Assembly: GCF_009363095.1 (NCBI RefSeq)
Contig: NZ_CP045295.1
Coordinates: forward strand, 5,733,001 to 5,797,000
Source of the DNA: Paenibacillus cellulositrophicus
GTDB taxonomy: Bacteria; Bacillota; Bacilli; Paenibacillales; Paenibacillaceae
DNA length: 64,000 nucleotides
Direction: 5' to 3'
The position numbers and the translations under genes were made by a program. Below are positions 1 through 9,719 of the stretch, one piece after another (position 1 is the stretch's first letter; every line of letters begins with the position of its first letter). Under the pieces are notes generated by a model, which was not told the DNA's origin, did no database searches, and worked only from the letters and a program-made list of their open reading frames with translations.

Positions 1-3000
1 CCACTCTATCAAAAAAAATTACTACTACTAGAATTGAGCTAGAGGATCGTCGGACCCAGGATTCGGAGACATTTTTGAATCCAAACGGTACATTAACAAC
101 ACAAATATATCAAGAACCTATTCATTATAAAAGTAACAACAATAAATGGGTCAGGTTTGATAATAATTTGACTGTCGATACTAATAATAACGTCATTTAA
201 AATAAATCAAATGATTTTGAAGTCAAGTTTCAAAAGCGCAATTTAGACAAAAATCTTGTTTCTATTGATATGGATGGCTTATCCATTGTAATGGACCCCG
301 CATCACAATCTGATAATCTCGATTCTGGATTTATGAAAAATCCCCATGATGGTGCTGCTTCTTATAAGAATAATAAGTTAAGTTTTAATAACTTGTATGA
401 CAACACCAACATAAATTACACAGTTGAGGATCGTAAAGTTAAGGAAGATATTGTTCTGGATAAGGAACCTTCCGCTTCCTCACCAGTAAAGTTCTCATAT
501 AAATTCAAAATAAAAGGCTTGGATATGGAACAAGATAGTACTGGAAAAATCTATTTTGTTGATAAGAAAAGCCACTTGAAAGTCTTTTATATTGAACAAC
601 CATTTATGTATGATTCCTATATTCCAGACGGGTATAAAAAGATAGAACAATCTGACGATATTCCTGAAGAAGCACGTTCCTATGACGTGAATATGAAATT
701 GGTTAAACGAGGCTCTACATATTTTGTTGACATCATTCCTGACCGTGCCTGGCTTGAAAATCCGAAGAGGGTCTACCCCGTAACTATTGATCCTACAATT
801 ATTCGGCTTCAGCCTAATGCAGCCGATGGGAATGACACCAACATCCGTAGTTACTTTCCGACCCAAACCGGTGGAACCGAAACTTCGTTAGGTGTTGGAT
901 TATATAAAGACTCCACGCAAACCAATGTCATTCGATCTTTATTAAAGTTTAATGTTTCATCGATTCCAGTGGGTGCAAGTATCTTAAGTGCCGATGTGAA
1001 TTTATGGCTTTCCAGTGTTGCTAATGACACTGATGTTGAAATTGGTGCATACGAATTGAGCAAGTCGTGGCTAGAGGAAAGCACGAATTGGAACACTACA
1101 AATGGAACAACAGCTTGGACTAGTAAGGGCGGCGACTACAAAAGCACTTTATTAGATTCAAACCATGTTAGTTATCTAACCGATCTCGGGGTTAACTATC
1201 AATGGGATGTCACAAACCAAATTGATAAATGGAGAAGTGCAAACTACGGAATTCTGTTAAAGAGTTTATCTGAATCTACAAACTCGTATAAAAAATTTAT
1301 ATCGAGCGATTCTACATTGGATGAGAAGAATCGCCCAATGCTCTCTGTTACGTATTTTAACGGGAGTCGTCTTGGGCTTGAAGAGTACTGGACATACGAT
1401 AGCCATGACTTGGTCGGTGGTCGAAGCTATACGAATATGACTACAGGTAACAATGTCATCCAATACAATGACTTGAGCCTAAAAGGCCGGGGTGGAATGG
1501 GAGTTGACTTTTCAAGAACCTATAATTCGAAAGCATTAGAAGATTCCCCACTTGGATATGGTTGGTCCTATTCTGGCAGCGAGGCTATCATGGAGCGTTA
1601 TGACCGGGGGAAATTGGTCTATAAAGATTCTGACGGTACCTATCATGAATTTACCTATGATCCATCCTCCGATAGCTACCAATCCCCGCCGGGAACCTAT
1701 TTAAAAATCACACGAACCACCGAATCCTACGGAGCCGTTAACGGTTATGACTTAACTTATAAAGATGGTACGAAATTGCATTTCGATGCAAATGGTGATA
1801 GTTATACAGAAGTATATACCGGAAAGCTGATGTATGTACAAGATCTCCATGGAAATAAAATAACATATGGATATAACAGCTCAAACCAACTCACTTCAAT
1901 AACAGATCCTAGCAATCGGGTCACTACGATTAATTACAATGCAACAGGAAAAATTTCTAGTATCACGGATTTCGCTGGTCGGAAAATTAACTATGGGTAT
2001 GATACTGCTGGCAATCTGGCAAATGTTGATGCTTATTTAGATGCAACCAATTATCGAAGAACTCAATTTTCCTACGATTCGAGCCATCACTTAACGACAG
2101 TTACAGATCCAAGTGGGCGGAAAACGTCATTTACGTACAATGCTGAATTATTGCAGAAGGTTCAAGAACCTTTTGGTGACGGAGCAAATGCTGATTTAGC
2201 AACTCGCCCTGGAACCACCTATTCATATGACTTACCGAATTATGTGTCAACAGCTACGGATCGAAACGGAAGTACAACGACATATAATTCTAATTCGAAT
2301 TATGTGGTGACAAAGATAACCGACCCGTTATCAAGGGTCACCAGCTTTACCTTGAATGAAAATATAACCAGTTGGTAATTACTGATCCGAAAGGTAAAGA
2401 TACCATTAACACGTATGACTCCAATGGTAACAATACGAGTACAACGGATCCAGAACAACATAAGGTAATTTCGACTTATGATAACTATAGTAACCGTACG
2501 AGTTATACGGATGCATTAAATCATAAGACGACCTATGATTTCAATACATTTGCTGACCTTCTGAAGGTTACAAATCCATTGTCGCAAAGCACTAGTTATA
2601 CCTATGACTCTTATGGAAATAGAACCTCTTCAACCGATGCTGACGATAATAAAACGGTCTATAAATATGATTCACAAGGGATCAATCAAGTTAGTAGTGA
2701 AGATGCAGCGAATCAAGTCACCACGATGGAGTATAACAATGCGGACCAATTGGTAAAAGTAACGGAACCAAATGGACATGTCTCGAATTATCAATATAAT
2801 TGGCTTGATGAACTCGAGAATCTAGATGAAAGAGTTTCAGCCATTGCTTCCATAACCGAAATGGTTTATGATCCTACGTACGATTCGAATGGAAATATTG
2901 AATCGATAAAGGACACCGGATTAGGTGCTAGTCAAACGACAAGCTATGACCATACGGCAACAAATGATGTTAAGAATCAAGTTGTATAAAGTTCACAGCA

Positions 3001-3139
3001 AGTTGCATATCAATATGACAACAATCAAAATTTAATTGCTTGGAACCCTCAGACTGGATGGGGACAAGGATTGTCTTTCTCTTATGATAAAGCAAATCAA
3101 CTTAAGCAAGTTAAAGATTCTGCCCAAAAAATTGCTTGA
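1..3139 (+). pseudogene. RHS/YD-repeat protein, broken and incomplete at both ends
   Basis: Remnant of a large secreted RHS/WapA-like protein. The reading frame is already open at base 1 and is cut by an in-frame TAA at 198-200. It continues from about 201 to 2378, is frameshifted near 2355-2375, continues in the next frame to a second in-frame TAA at 2987-2989, and stays recognisable to a TGA at 3137-3139. The middle has a DNRLRE/TGF-like segment followed by many YD repeats (motifs such as TSYTYDSYGNR and FSYDSSHHL). The C-terminal RHS core and any toxin tip are missing. In this family the tip is usually a polymorphic toxin paired with a downstream immunity gene. Two stops plus one frameshift make a functional full-length product very unlikely. 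Confidence 0.9.
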
Positions 3140-3176
3140 ATTTCTTATTTAAAATTAATTTTAACTATAAAAAAAT

Positions 3177-3212
3177 GAGCATGATTACAGATAGGTAATC
3201 ATGCTCTTTCTT
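3177..3212 (+). terminator. Rho-independent terminator after the RHS remnant
   Basis: Perfect 12-bp inverted repeat GAGCATGATTAC / GTAATCATGCTC with a 6-base loop, followed by TTTCTT. It lies between the RHS remnant and the HEAT-repeat gene, only a few bases before that gene's ribosome binding site. It could therefore also act as an attenuator for it. Confidence 0.75.
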
Positions 3213-3230
3213 ACAATGGAGGATGAACTT

Positions 3231-3968
3231 ATGAATAAACAGGAGAAAATTGATCGAATAGATCAATGGAAGGTTACTGAAAATAAAGATAATTTGCTTG
3301 GAGAAATTTTACAACTTGTTGAGGATGAAGATTTGACTATCAAGCTTTCCGCAATAGAAATGTTATCCTCCTTTAATACATTCTCTAATGTAAAAAATAT
3401 ATTAATTCAGTTAACTACACATGCTGAAATTGAGGTTCGTATGTACGCAATAGAATCGCTAAGCTATTTTTCAGGAGAGGATGTAGGTGATGCAATAGTT
3501 GCAAGATTACATGATTCAGACAGTTTAGTACGTATCACCGCAGCCGAGGTATTGGGATATATCGGATACAAAAAAGCTGTTCCTTATCTTTGCAATGCTC
3601 TGTCTGACAAAAATGAACTGGTTCGTGCATATGCAGCAGAAGCTTTAGGTAAGTTAGGAGATACAAGTTTAATTTCAATCTTAAAAAATCAACTGCAAGT
3701 AGAAAATAGGAACGTGGCACGGCTAGGGTTTTATATAGGGTTATTTTTATTAGGCGAAAAACACTTGGACTCTATATTAGAAATGTTAAAATGTAAATCT
3801 TACAGAGTGCGCAGTGCAGTTGCTAATAGTTTGGTGACTTTAGTCAATGAAGAAAATTTCCATAAAATAAAAGACAGCTTGGAAAAAGCTTATAGAAAGG
3901 AAAAGGTAATTGCCGTTAGTTCCTCATTACAAGCGGCACTATCAGAACTAAATATGTGGGAACAATGA
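3231..3968 (+). CDS. HEAT-repeat protein, possible orphan RHS immunity protein
   Basis: Encodes 245 residues. The ATG at 3231 is chosen because GGAGG (3218-3222) sits 8 bases upstream. The protein is alpha-helical with about five HEAT/PBS-lyase-type repeats, for example AAEVLGYIGYKKAVPYL and AAEALGKLGDTSLI in its middle. There is no signal peptide or membrane segment, so it should be cytoplasmic. HEAT repeats are protein-binding scaffolds; no catalytic residues are apparent. It lies directly downstream of the broken RHS gene, where toxin immunity genes usually sit. An immunity role is inferred from position alone; a generic HEAT-repeat protein is the alternative. Confidence 0.75.
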   Translation: MNKQEKIDRIDQWKVTENKDNLLGEILQLVEDEDLTIKLSAIEMLSSFNTFSNVKNILIQLTTHAEIEVRMYAIESLSYFSGEDVGDAIVARLHDSDSLVRITAAEVLGYIGYKKAVPYLCNALSDKNELVRAYAAEALGKLGDTSLISILKNQLQVENRNVARLGFYIGLFLLGEKHLDSILEMLKCKSYRVRSAVANSLVTLVNEENFHKIKDSLEKAYRKEKVIAVSSSLQAALSELNMWEQ

Positions 3969-4243
3969 CAATGATATTTATTTCGTGATAGATTAATGCA
4001 AATTACGATTTGGGATTAAAAAGCAATTCCAATGTGGGATTCCTTCTTATTTTTCATAAACAATATATAGCTTATGAAGTGTACGACTATATGTATATAT
4101 AGATTGAAAGCCGTTTAGAGGAGTATTCTTTTCTCAATAAAAAAAATGAACTCTTTGAATATTAGTAATCCGAGGTTGAAGTCGGTCGAATGATTCTGAA
4201 ACATACTGCTTCATGTAGAACGACAAGAACATACACGTTTTAT

Positions 4244-4268
4244 AGTCGCGTAGCTGCGGCTTTTTTTT
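4244..4268 (+). terminator. Terminator-like hairpin inside a larger inverted repeat
   Basis: AGTCGC / GCGGCT stem (one G-U pair), 6-base loop, followed directly by eight T. It is nested within the 12-bp inverted repeat at 4222-4287. No gene upstream on the plus strand is evident, so it is probably a leftover of a lost gene or element. Confidence 0.55.
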
Positions 4269-5109
4269 AACGATATATGTTCTTGTCAAAGTCCGACGAC
4301 AAGATCATATATGGATAACCGAAATTGAGAAGAATTATCAACTACAATGTTAGCGCTGTATCTTGCATTGATAGTGTGACGTTGTTCAGTAGCCAGAAAT
4401 ATAAGACAAGTGGGTAATTTTGAGAAGATTGATAAGAGAAAAATAATGTGAATATGGAAAAGCACTAGTTATTTGAATGACTTTATAATTTTGTAAGAAA
4501 AATTCGTTAAGTGTTGCTCATTTGTTTAGAAGACCTTGGACTTTGATATTATTTTTTCTGTAATCAGGCGCTTGGGTATGTGAAATTGATACTCGTCAAA
4601 TTCTTTTCGAAAGAAGCGAGGGACCGAGTCGAAAATGCGGAATTGCGGCGGATATCCGGTATACTCCATTAGCGAGGTCCGACACGGATGAACTCTTTCG
4701 TATTCAAGCAAAATGGCACCGGTATGTTTACATACGGAGCGCTTCAAGGAAGAGAGCGTAGCCAAATTAGTCTTTGCTGCTAGCGGGGAGAGGGGAGACT
4801 TGTTCTGCGACAACTGTATCCTCCCAGGCCTGGATTCAACAGGGAGCGAACTAGTGTCTACCTGAAACAAAACCTACTGATTTCTGCTGCTGCCGAAACA
4901 ACGCGAGGACTTTCTGACGGAATGGTTCTAGTGAGCTGAGACATGTTCCATAATCGATGTATGTATGTGAATAAATATGCAAATTCAGGTTTGAGGGAAT
5001 TCTCACTAATACTGAAAATAAGCATTATATCCGGTTTTACTAAAGGAACTCCCTCTTCTTATTAAATATGAAAACACGTCTTGATGTATCAACATTTTTC
5101 GGTTGGTTT

Positions 5110-5164
5110 TTCTCACCCAATATGACAACACACAGCCCCTGTGTGTTGTCATATTTAGTGAGAA
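5110..5164. repeat. Long near-perfect hairpin (MITE/REP-like)
   Basis: Inner arms of 17 bp (AATATGACAACACACAG, 5119-5135, and its exact complement, 5139-5155) with a CCC loop. They are extended outward after a 2-base mismatch by TTCTCAC (5110-5116) / GTGAGAA (5158-5164). There is no T-run. A partial second copy sharing GTTGGTTTTTCTCACC and ACACACA occurs at 43034-43072, so this is a dispersed element rather than a terminator. Confidence 0.7.
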
Positions 5165-5239
5165 TTTTTTCGTAATTGATGAGAAATATCTCCACAATTA
5201 ACGAGAAAATGAATAAATATGCATAATTTTGCATACAAA

Positions 5240-5268
5240 AGTAAACAAAAACCCGCCGTTAGGCGGCC
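5240..5268 (-). terminator. Minus-strand terminator
   Basis: CCGCC / GGCGG stem with a TAAC loop; read on the minus strand it is followed by GTTTTTGTTT. It would end transcription of the decayed minus-strand gene at 5486-5903. Confidence 0.6.
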
Positions 5269-5485
5269 TTCCTTAATCAATTCAGCTTTATTAAGCGTTC
5301 AACAAATTCAATTTCCTCATAGGGGATCCACAATGACCATCATCAATGCGCCACTTTTGTCCGATTCGGATCCCCTGATAATTGGGCCTTATCTTCGATT
5401 ACTTCTCCTGTCTATAATTTAATTCTAACTTTTTGAGCATAGGCAGCGGCAATTCTTAATTCTTCTATCAACACTGGTCACCTCT

Positions 5486-5903
5486 TAATAGATAATTTCG
5501 ACTAAGTATTTCGTGTTCCTGTCTACATCCGCAATCGTAATGCCAACAACTGGTCCCAGCCCTTGTTCATCCAGGTGTCGAAGCAGCAAATGGAAGCAGT
5601 TTATTGTTCCCAGACCTATACATGGAATACCACATGAAGCGGACCAGATTCCCCGCCGCCATAATAAGTGAACACTGCGTTGCTGCCAGTATTCAGTTGG
5701 GGCAGGCCTTCGCTCAACGTTCCCCCCATCTCTGTTTCATGCTTCATAGAATCGCCCTTGAAACCGTCAGTTTGGCTAATTGTATTATTTTTTACGTATG
5801 AGGCAACAAAATCAGTGAGCTCTGCTACTGTTGGATCGTTCAACATTTGCCGCAGAAAGGCATCAAACGGAATGGACTGACCGTCACAAGCATAATTACT
5901 CAA
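5486..5903 (-). pseudogene. Decayed minus-strand gene of unknown family
   Basis: Two overlapping minus-strand frames look protein-like. The upstream one (5616-5903, about 95 residues, containing DAFLRQMLNDPTVAELTDF) ends at TAG. The other frame (5486 to about 5640) reads LRHLDEQGLGPVVGITIADV and ends in TAA. This fits one gene of about 140 residues split by a frameshift near 5610-5640. There is no ribosome binding site at the 5' end (only a TTG), so the start is probably lost. I do not recognise the family. A terminator in the right orientation lies about 220 bp downstream. Confidence 0.35.
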
Positions 5904-6103
5904 TCGCGCAGCTTCCCGTCAACCTGAGCCATGATTAGTGAATTCGCACTAAGTTATGCGGAGGGCCCCCTGCCTATTGATAATAAGGGACGGAATCCGT
6001 TAAATAATCATGCCCTGTCTTGACGCCGGGCCGGAGCAGCCGTATGGTACAAGTGACAAGAACTGACAATCGTAGGGAGATACATGCTCAAGAAGGGGGA
6101 ACT

Positions 6104-7912
6104 ATGAATACATTCACAGCCTATGGCCGGCAGCTCCGGCGGCAGATCGCCGGCAGGTATTACCGGATATCCATCAAACAGAGGATTCTGTTCTCGTTCA
6201 TCGTGCTGATTACGCTGTCCATCAGTTCAATGGGCACCTTCTCGTATTGGATTGCCGCGCAGGAGATCGAGGATAATGTTTACGCTGGCAGCCGGGAGAC
6301 CGTAAGCAAGACGGCACAGCTTCTGGATTCCCGCCTGAATGATGTGGCGCTGTCCGTGCACTCCCTGATGCTGAGCGATGCGTACCGCAAGATGATGATG
6401 GATGTGCTGAGCCATGAGGTCTCTAATTACTACGTACATCTGTCCGATCTGCAGTATGTCCTCTCGCAGGCAATGTTCAATCAGCCGATCATTGAGAATG
6501 TGCTGATCGTTACCCCGATTGGCGATTTCTATCCCACTACGCAGATCCGGGCGCAGGACAATTCGTTCTACGGCTCGGAATTATATGATCTGAGCAAGGA
6601 GCAGCCGGGCGGCTACTGGGCCAAAGGACATTATGACCGGTTGTTCACAGGCAGCCAGCGGGTGGTCTCCTTCGTAGTCCGGGGAATTTATGAATACCCT
6701 TACACGCCGATCAGCAATGTATTTATTGTGGTCAATATCAGGGAGAGCCGGATAGATGAGCTGTTGAATACAGGCGGAGAACAAGCAGGGAGAAATTATT
6801 ATCTGGTGAACGGGGAAGGAGAGGCGGTGGTGGAGTCCCGCTGGCCGTTCCGGGGCAGGTTCCCCTGGAAGCCGGTGCTTGCAGAAGCCGGAAAAGCAGC
6901 CGATCCGCAGGATCACTACTACAGCTATGGCGGCAAGGAATATCTGGTGAATTATACAAGCTCAGCCGTATCACCCGACTGGATCATCTCAGGTATGCAG
7001 TCGCGGGACCAGTTGCTGGGTAAGCTACAGCGGGTGCAGCGCATTACCCTCTATGTAATCGTTATCTTTTTGCTGGCGACCTGGCTGATTTCCAATAAGC
7101 TAACATCTGTACTGCTGAAGCCCCTGTTCAAGCTGCGGCGACTGATGCGCAGAGTCGAAGAGAACCAGCTCAGTGTGGTGTATGAGAGCCGTTATGAGGA
7201 CGAGATTGCCCAGGTCGGCTTTCAGTTCAACCGGATGATGTCGGAGATTAAGACGCTGATCTCGGATGTGAAGGCGAAGGAGAAGGACAAGCGTCATGCA
7301 GAGATCCGTGCCCTTACGGCGCAGATGGAGCCGCACTTTCTGTACAATACGTTGAATACCATCTATTGCAAATCGGTCATGGGCGAGAATGACGATGTGA
7401 ATGAGATGATCCTGTCGTTGTCGCAGATGTTCCAGATCGGGCTCAGCGGCGGCAAGGATCTGATTACCCTTGCGGATGAGCTGTCCCACATGCGACAGTA
7501 TTTCGCCATTCAGCAGAAATGCTATGAAGGACTGTTTGAATACACGGTGACGGTAGAGGACGAGGCCCTGCTGTCCTGCCTGCTGCCGAAGATTATCCTG
7601 CAGCCGGTGGTGGAGAACAGCATTCAGCATGGATTCAGCGACATGACAATAGGAGGCAGGATAGACATCACGGTCAGCCGGGAGCAGGGGCTGCTGCATA
7701 TTTGCATTACCGACAACGGACGGGGGCTTGATGCTGAACGGGTCAAGCAGGGGCTGGTCAGGGCACCGCAGTCGAGGAAAGGTTATGCCCTGTTCAACAT
7801 CAGGCACCGGCTGGCCTTGTATTACGGGGACGAAGCCCGTATGGACGTTGGCGGCGAACCATGTAAGGGATCACGGACGGATCTGTGGATTCCCGCAGAG
7901 GAGGAGAGTTGA
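6104..7912 (+). CDS. YesM-type sensor histidine kinase
   Basis: 602-residue membrane sensor kinase. The start is the ATG at 6104, preceded by AAGGGGG; an upstream in-frame extension has no ribosome binding site. Layout: TM1 at about residues 28-50, an extracellular sensor domain to about 305, TM2 at about 310-330, a HAMP linker, the His_kinase domain with QMEPHFLYNTLNTI (phospho-acceptor His) and an HATPase_c domain with N-box PVVENSIQHGF and G-box ITDNGRGLD. Members of this family sense extracellular or lipoprotein-bound sugars and phosphorylate the adjacent YesN-type regulator. The regulator gene starts 3 bases downstream, so the two should be co-translated. Confidence 0.95.
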   Translation: MNTFTAYGRQLRRQIAGRYYRISIKQRILFSFIVLITLSISSMGTFSYWIAAQEIEDNVYAGSRETVSKTAQLLDSRLNDVALSVHSLMLSDAYRKMMMDVLSHEVSNYYVHLSDLQYVLSQAMFNQPIIENVLIVTPIGDFYPTTQIRAQDNSFYGSELYDLSKEQPGGYWAKGHYDRLFTGSQRVVSFVVRGIYEYPYTPISNVFIVVNIRESRIDELLNTGGEQAGRNYYLVNGEGEAVVESRWPFRGRFPWKPVLAEAGKAADPQDHYYSYGGKEYLVNYTSSAVSPDWIISGMQSRDQLLGKLQRVQRITLYVIVIFLLATWLISNKLTSVLLKPLFKLRRLMRRVEENQLSVVYESRYEDEIAQVGFQFNRMMSEIKTLISDVKAKEKDKRHAEIRALTAQMEPHFLYNTLNTIYCKSVMGENDDVNEMILSLSQMFQIGLSGGKDLITLADELSHMRQYFAIQQKCYEGLFEYTVTVEDEALLSCLLPKIILQPVVENSIQHGFSDMTIGGRIDITVSREQGLLHICITDNGRGLDAERVKQGLVRAPQSRKGYALFNIRHRLALYYGDEARMDVGGEPCKGSRTDLWIPAEEES

Positions 7913-7915
7913 AGA

Positions 7916-9547
7916 ATGGACCAAAAGCTGGAGCCGGAAAGGTTCAAATTATGTGTAATCGACGATATCAAAAGTGTGGTGGAGATGGTCTCGCGCAAGC
8001 CGCCGTGGCAGGAGCACGGTATTGAGGTAACAGGTACGGCGCTTAACGGCGAAGCGGGACTGCAGATCATCCGCGAGACCCGGCCGGACATTGTGCTGAC
8101 GGATATCCGGATGCCAAGAATGGACGGCCTACAGATGACCCGGGCGATTCTGGAGGTGCTGCCGGACTGCAAGATTATTATCCTCAGCGCCTACTCGGAG
8201 TTCTCTTATGCCCAGGAAGCCATCCGGCTGGGGGCGCTTGATTTCGTGAAGAAGCCCTTTTCCCTGGAGGAGATTGTGAATGCAGTGCTGAAGGCCAGGG
8301 AACTGTGCCGGGAGGAGCGTCAGGAGACCGCCAGACTTGCTGTGATGGAGGCTAAAATCAAGGAAAGTCTGCCTATCCTCCGCCAGGAATATCTCACCTT
8401 CCTGCTGCACCACCAGACGACAGAAGCGGATGCCCGTTCCCGCTGGGCCTATCTTGATATCCCGCTGGACCAGCATGATTTCTTCGTGTTTGTCGCCGAA
8501 ATCGATCATTTTGCGGAGAAGCTGAGCGGCCAGCCTGTGCAGGAGGTCGAGCTGCTAAGGTTCAGCCTGCACAATATTCTCGAAGAGACGATTTCCGCCC
8601 TGACCCGCGGCGTTATTATCCGGGAGGCGACAGACCGATACGTCTGCATCATGAACGGCTCGGACCCGGAGACCGCCGCGCTGATTACGGAGGCCTGCTG
8701 CACGAATGTAAGCCGCTTCTCCCGTCATACCATTTCAATTGGCGTGGGGCTCGGCACGGCGGCGATTCAGGAGCTGGGCACGGCGTACAGGCAGGCGCTT
8801 AGCGCGCTGGGGTATCATTTCTATACCGGGGGCAACGGGGTATATCATTATAGCAATATCGAGAATAAACCTCTCTCGCTCCACAGCTATTCCGCCGCCG
8901 CCGAGCAGGAGCTGCTGTTCGCCCTGCGTTCCGGCAATTCCGCCAAAAGCCTGCAGGTGCTGGACCAGTTGTTCGCGGAGCTGCTGGACAGCGGGCTTTT
9001 GCCTGAGCCGCGTTATGTTGAAAGTGTCGGCTATGAGCTGAGCTCCAGGATCTGCCGGGTCCTGCTGGAGCAGTTCCCTTACGGACAGGTGGAGCCGCTG
9101 GAACTCAGAATTGCCGCCATGAAGAACCAGGTGCATCCTTCCCTGCAGGATATCCGCGACCTGCTGTCCTGGCTGTGCCGGGAGGCCTGTGCGCTGGTGG
9201 AGCAAGCCCGTTCTCTGGAGTCCACGCGGATAATCCACCAAGCCGTCGAATATATCCATAGTCATCTGGATACTGGGCTGTCGCTGGAGCAGATGGCGAA
9301 GCAGATTAACCTTAGCCAGGGGTATTTCTCCAATCTGTTCAAGAAGGTGCAGGGGATTTCGTTTCAGCAGTATGTGATGCATGAGAAGATGGAGAAGGCG
9401 AAGGCGATGCTGATCAGCGGCCGGCAGGTTCAGGAGATCGCCCAGGATCTCGGGTATGAGCACAGGCGCTATTTCAGCGAGGTGTTCAAGAAATATACCG
9501 GCATGACCCCGTCCGAGTTCAAATTGTATTATATTGGAAAAGAATAG
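7916..9547 (+). CDS. YesN-type response regulator with AraC-type DNA-binding domain
   Basis: 543 residues. The N-terminal receiver domain (about 10-125) has an acidic pair in VIDDIK, the phospho-acceptor Asp in VLTDIRMPRMDG and the conserved Lys in FVKKPF. A long helical linker follows, then a C-terminal AraC/XylS double helix-turn-helix (about 440-540; SLEQMAKQINLSQGYFSNLF and DLGYEHRRYFSEVFKKYTG). It is the partner of the upstream kinase. It most likely activates the ABC-transporter operon starting at 9720, whose promoter carries two spaced direct repeats. Confidence 0.95.
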   Translation: MDQKLEPERFKLCVIDDIKSVVEMVSRKPPWQEHGIEVTGTALNGEAGLQIIRETRPDIVLTDIRMPRMDGLQMTRAILEVLPDCKIIILSAYSEFSYAQEAIRLGALDFVKKPFSLEEIVNAVLKARELCREERQETARLAVMEAKIKESLPILRQEYLTFLLHHQTTEADARSRWAYLDIPLDQHDFFVFVAEIDHFAEKLSGQPVQEVELLRFSLHNILEETISALTRGVIIREATDRYVCIMNGSDPETAALITEACCTNVSRFSRHTISIGVGLGTAAIQELGTAYRQALSALGYHFYTGGNGVYHYSNIENKPLSLHSYSAAAEQELLFALRSGNSAKSLQVLDQLFAELLDSGLLPEPRYVESVGYELSSRICRVLLEQFPYGQVEPLELRIAAMKNQVHPSLQDIRDLLSWLCREACALVEQARSLESTRIIHQAVEYIHSHLDTGLSLEQMAKQINLSQGYFSNLFKKVQGISFQQYVMHEKMEKAKAMLISGRQVQEIAQDLGYEHRRYFSEVFKKYTGMTPSEFKLYYIGKE

Positions 9548-9590
9548 GAATCAGCAGGGGAGGGATTTCCGCAGGGCGGAGATTACCTCC

Positions 9591-9673
9591 CTTATCTGTA
9601 TCCAACTCCTGCAGAAATCTGCCCTTAATGTGGGCTTACCCGCCTTATCTGGATGCGCCTATCGAACTATAAT
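9591..9673 (+). promoter_or_regulatory. Promoter with paired direct repeats upstream of the sugar-binding protein gene
   Basis: Two direct repeats, CTTATCTGTATCC (9591-9603) and CTTATCTGGATGC (9644-9656), start 53 bp apart (about five helical turns). The second overlaps the -35 position of a promoter whose -10 is TATAAT at 9668-9673. This geometry is typical of AraC-type activator sites. The YesN-like regulator encoded just upstream is the obvious candidate binder (inference). Confidence 0.6.
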
Positions 9674-9719
9674 CAGGTTGTAAGCGAATACAGCAGGGAT
9701 ACATAAGGGGGCACTACCA

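Larger units (their letters stand above)
3969..5485. other. Gene-poor AT-rich stretch with several hairpins
   Basis: No convincing gene in about 1.5 kb. Open frames here lack ribosome binding sites and recognisable domains. What stands out: an inverted repeat GACAAGAACATA (4222-4233) / TATGTTCTTGTC (4276-4287) enclosing a terminator-like hairpin, a very long hairpin at 5110-5164, and a small terminator at 5240-5268. All are listed separately. Confidence 0.6.

Noticed and set aside
4526..4870. 114-residue minus-strand open frame
   Set aside because: No ribosome binding site, no recognisable domain and atypical composition in a decayed region.
8735..9463. 242-residue minus-strand open frame
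   Set aside because: Mirror image of the strongly supported YesN-type gene; GC-rich genes give long antisense frames.
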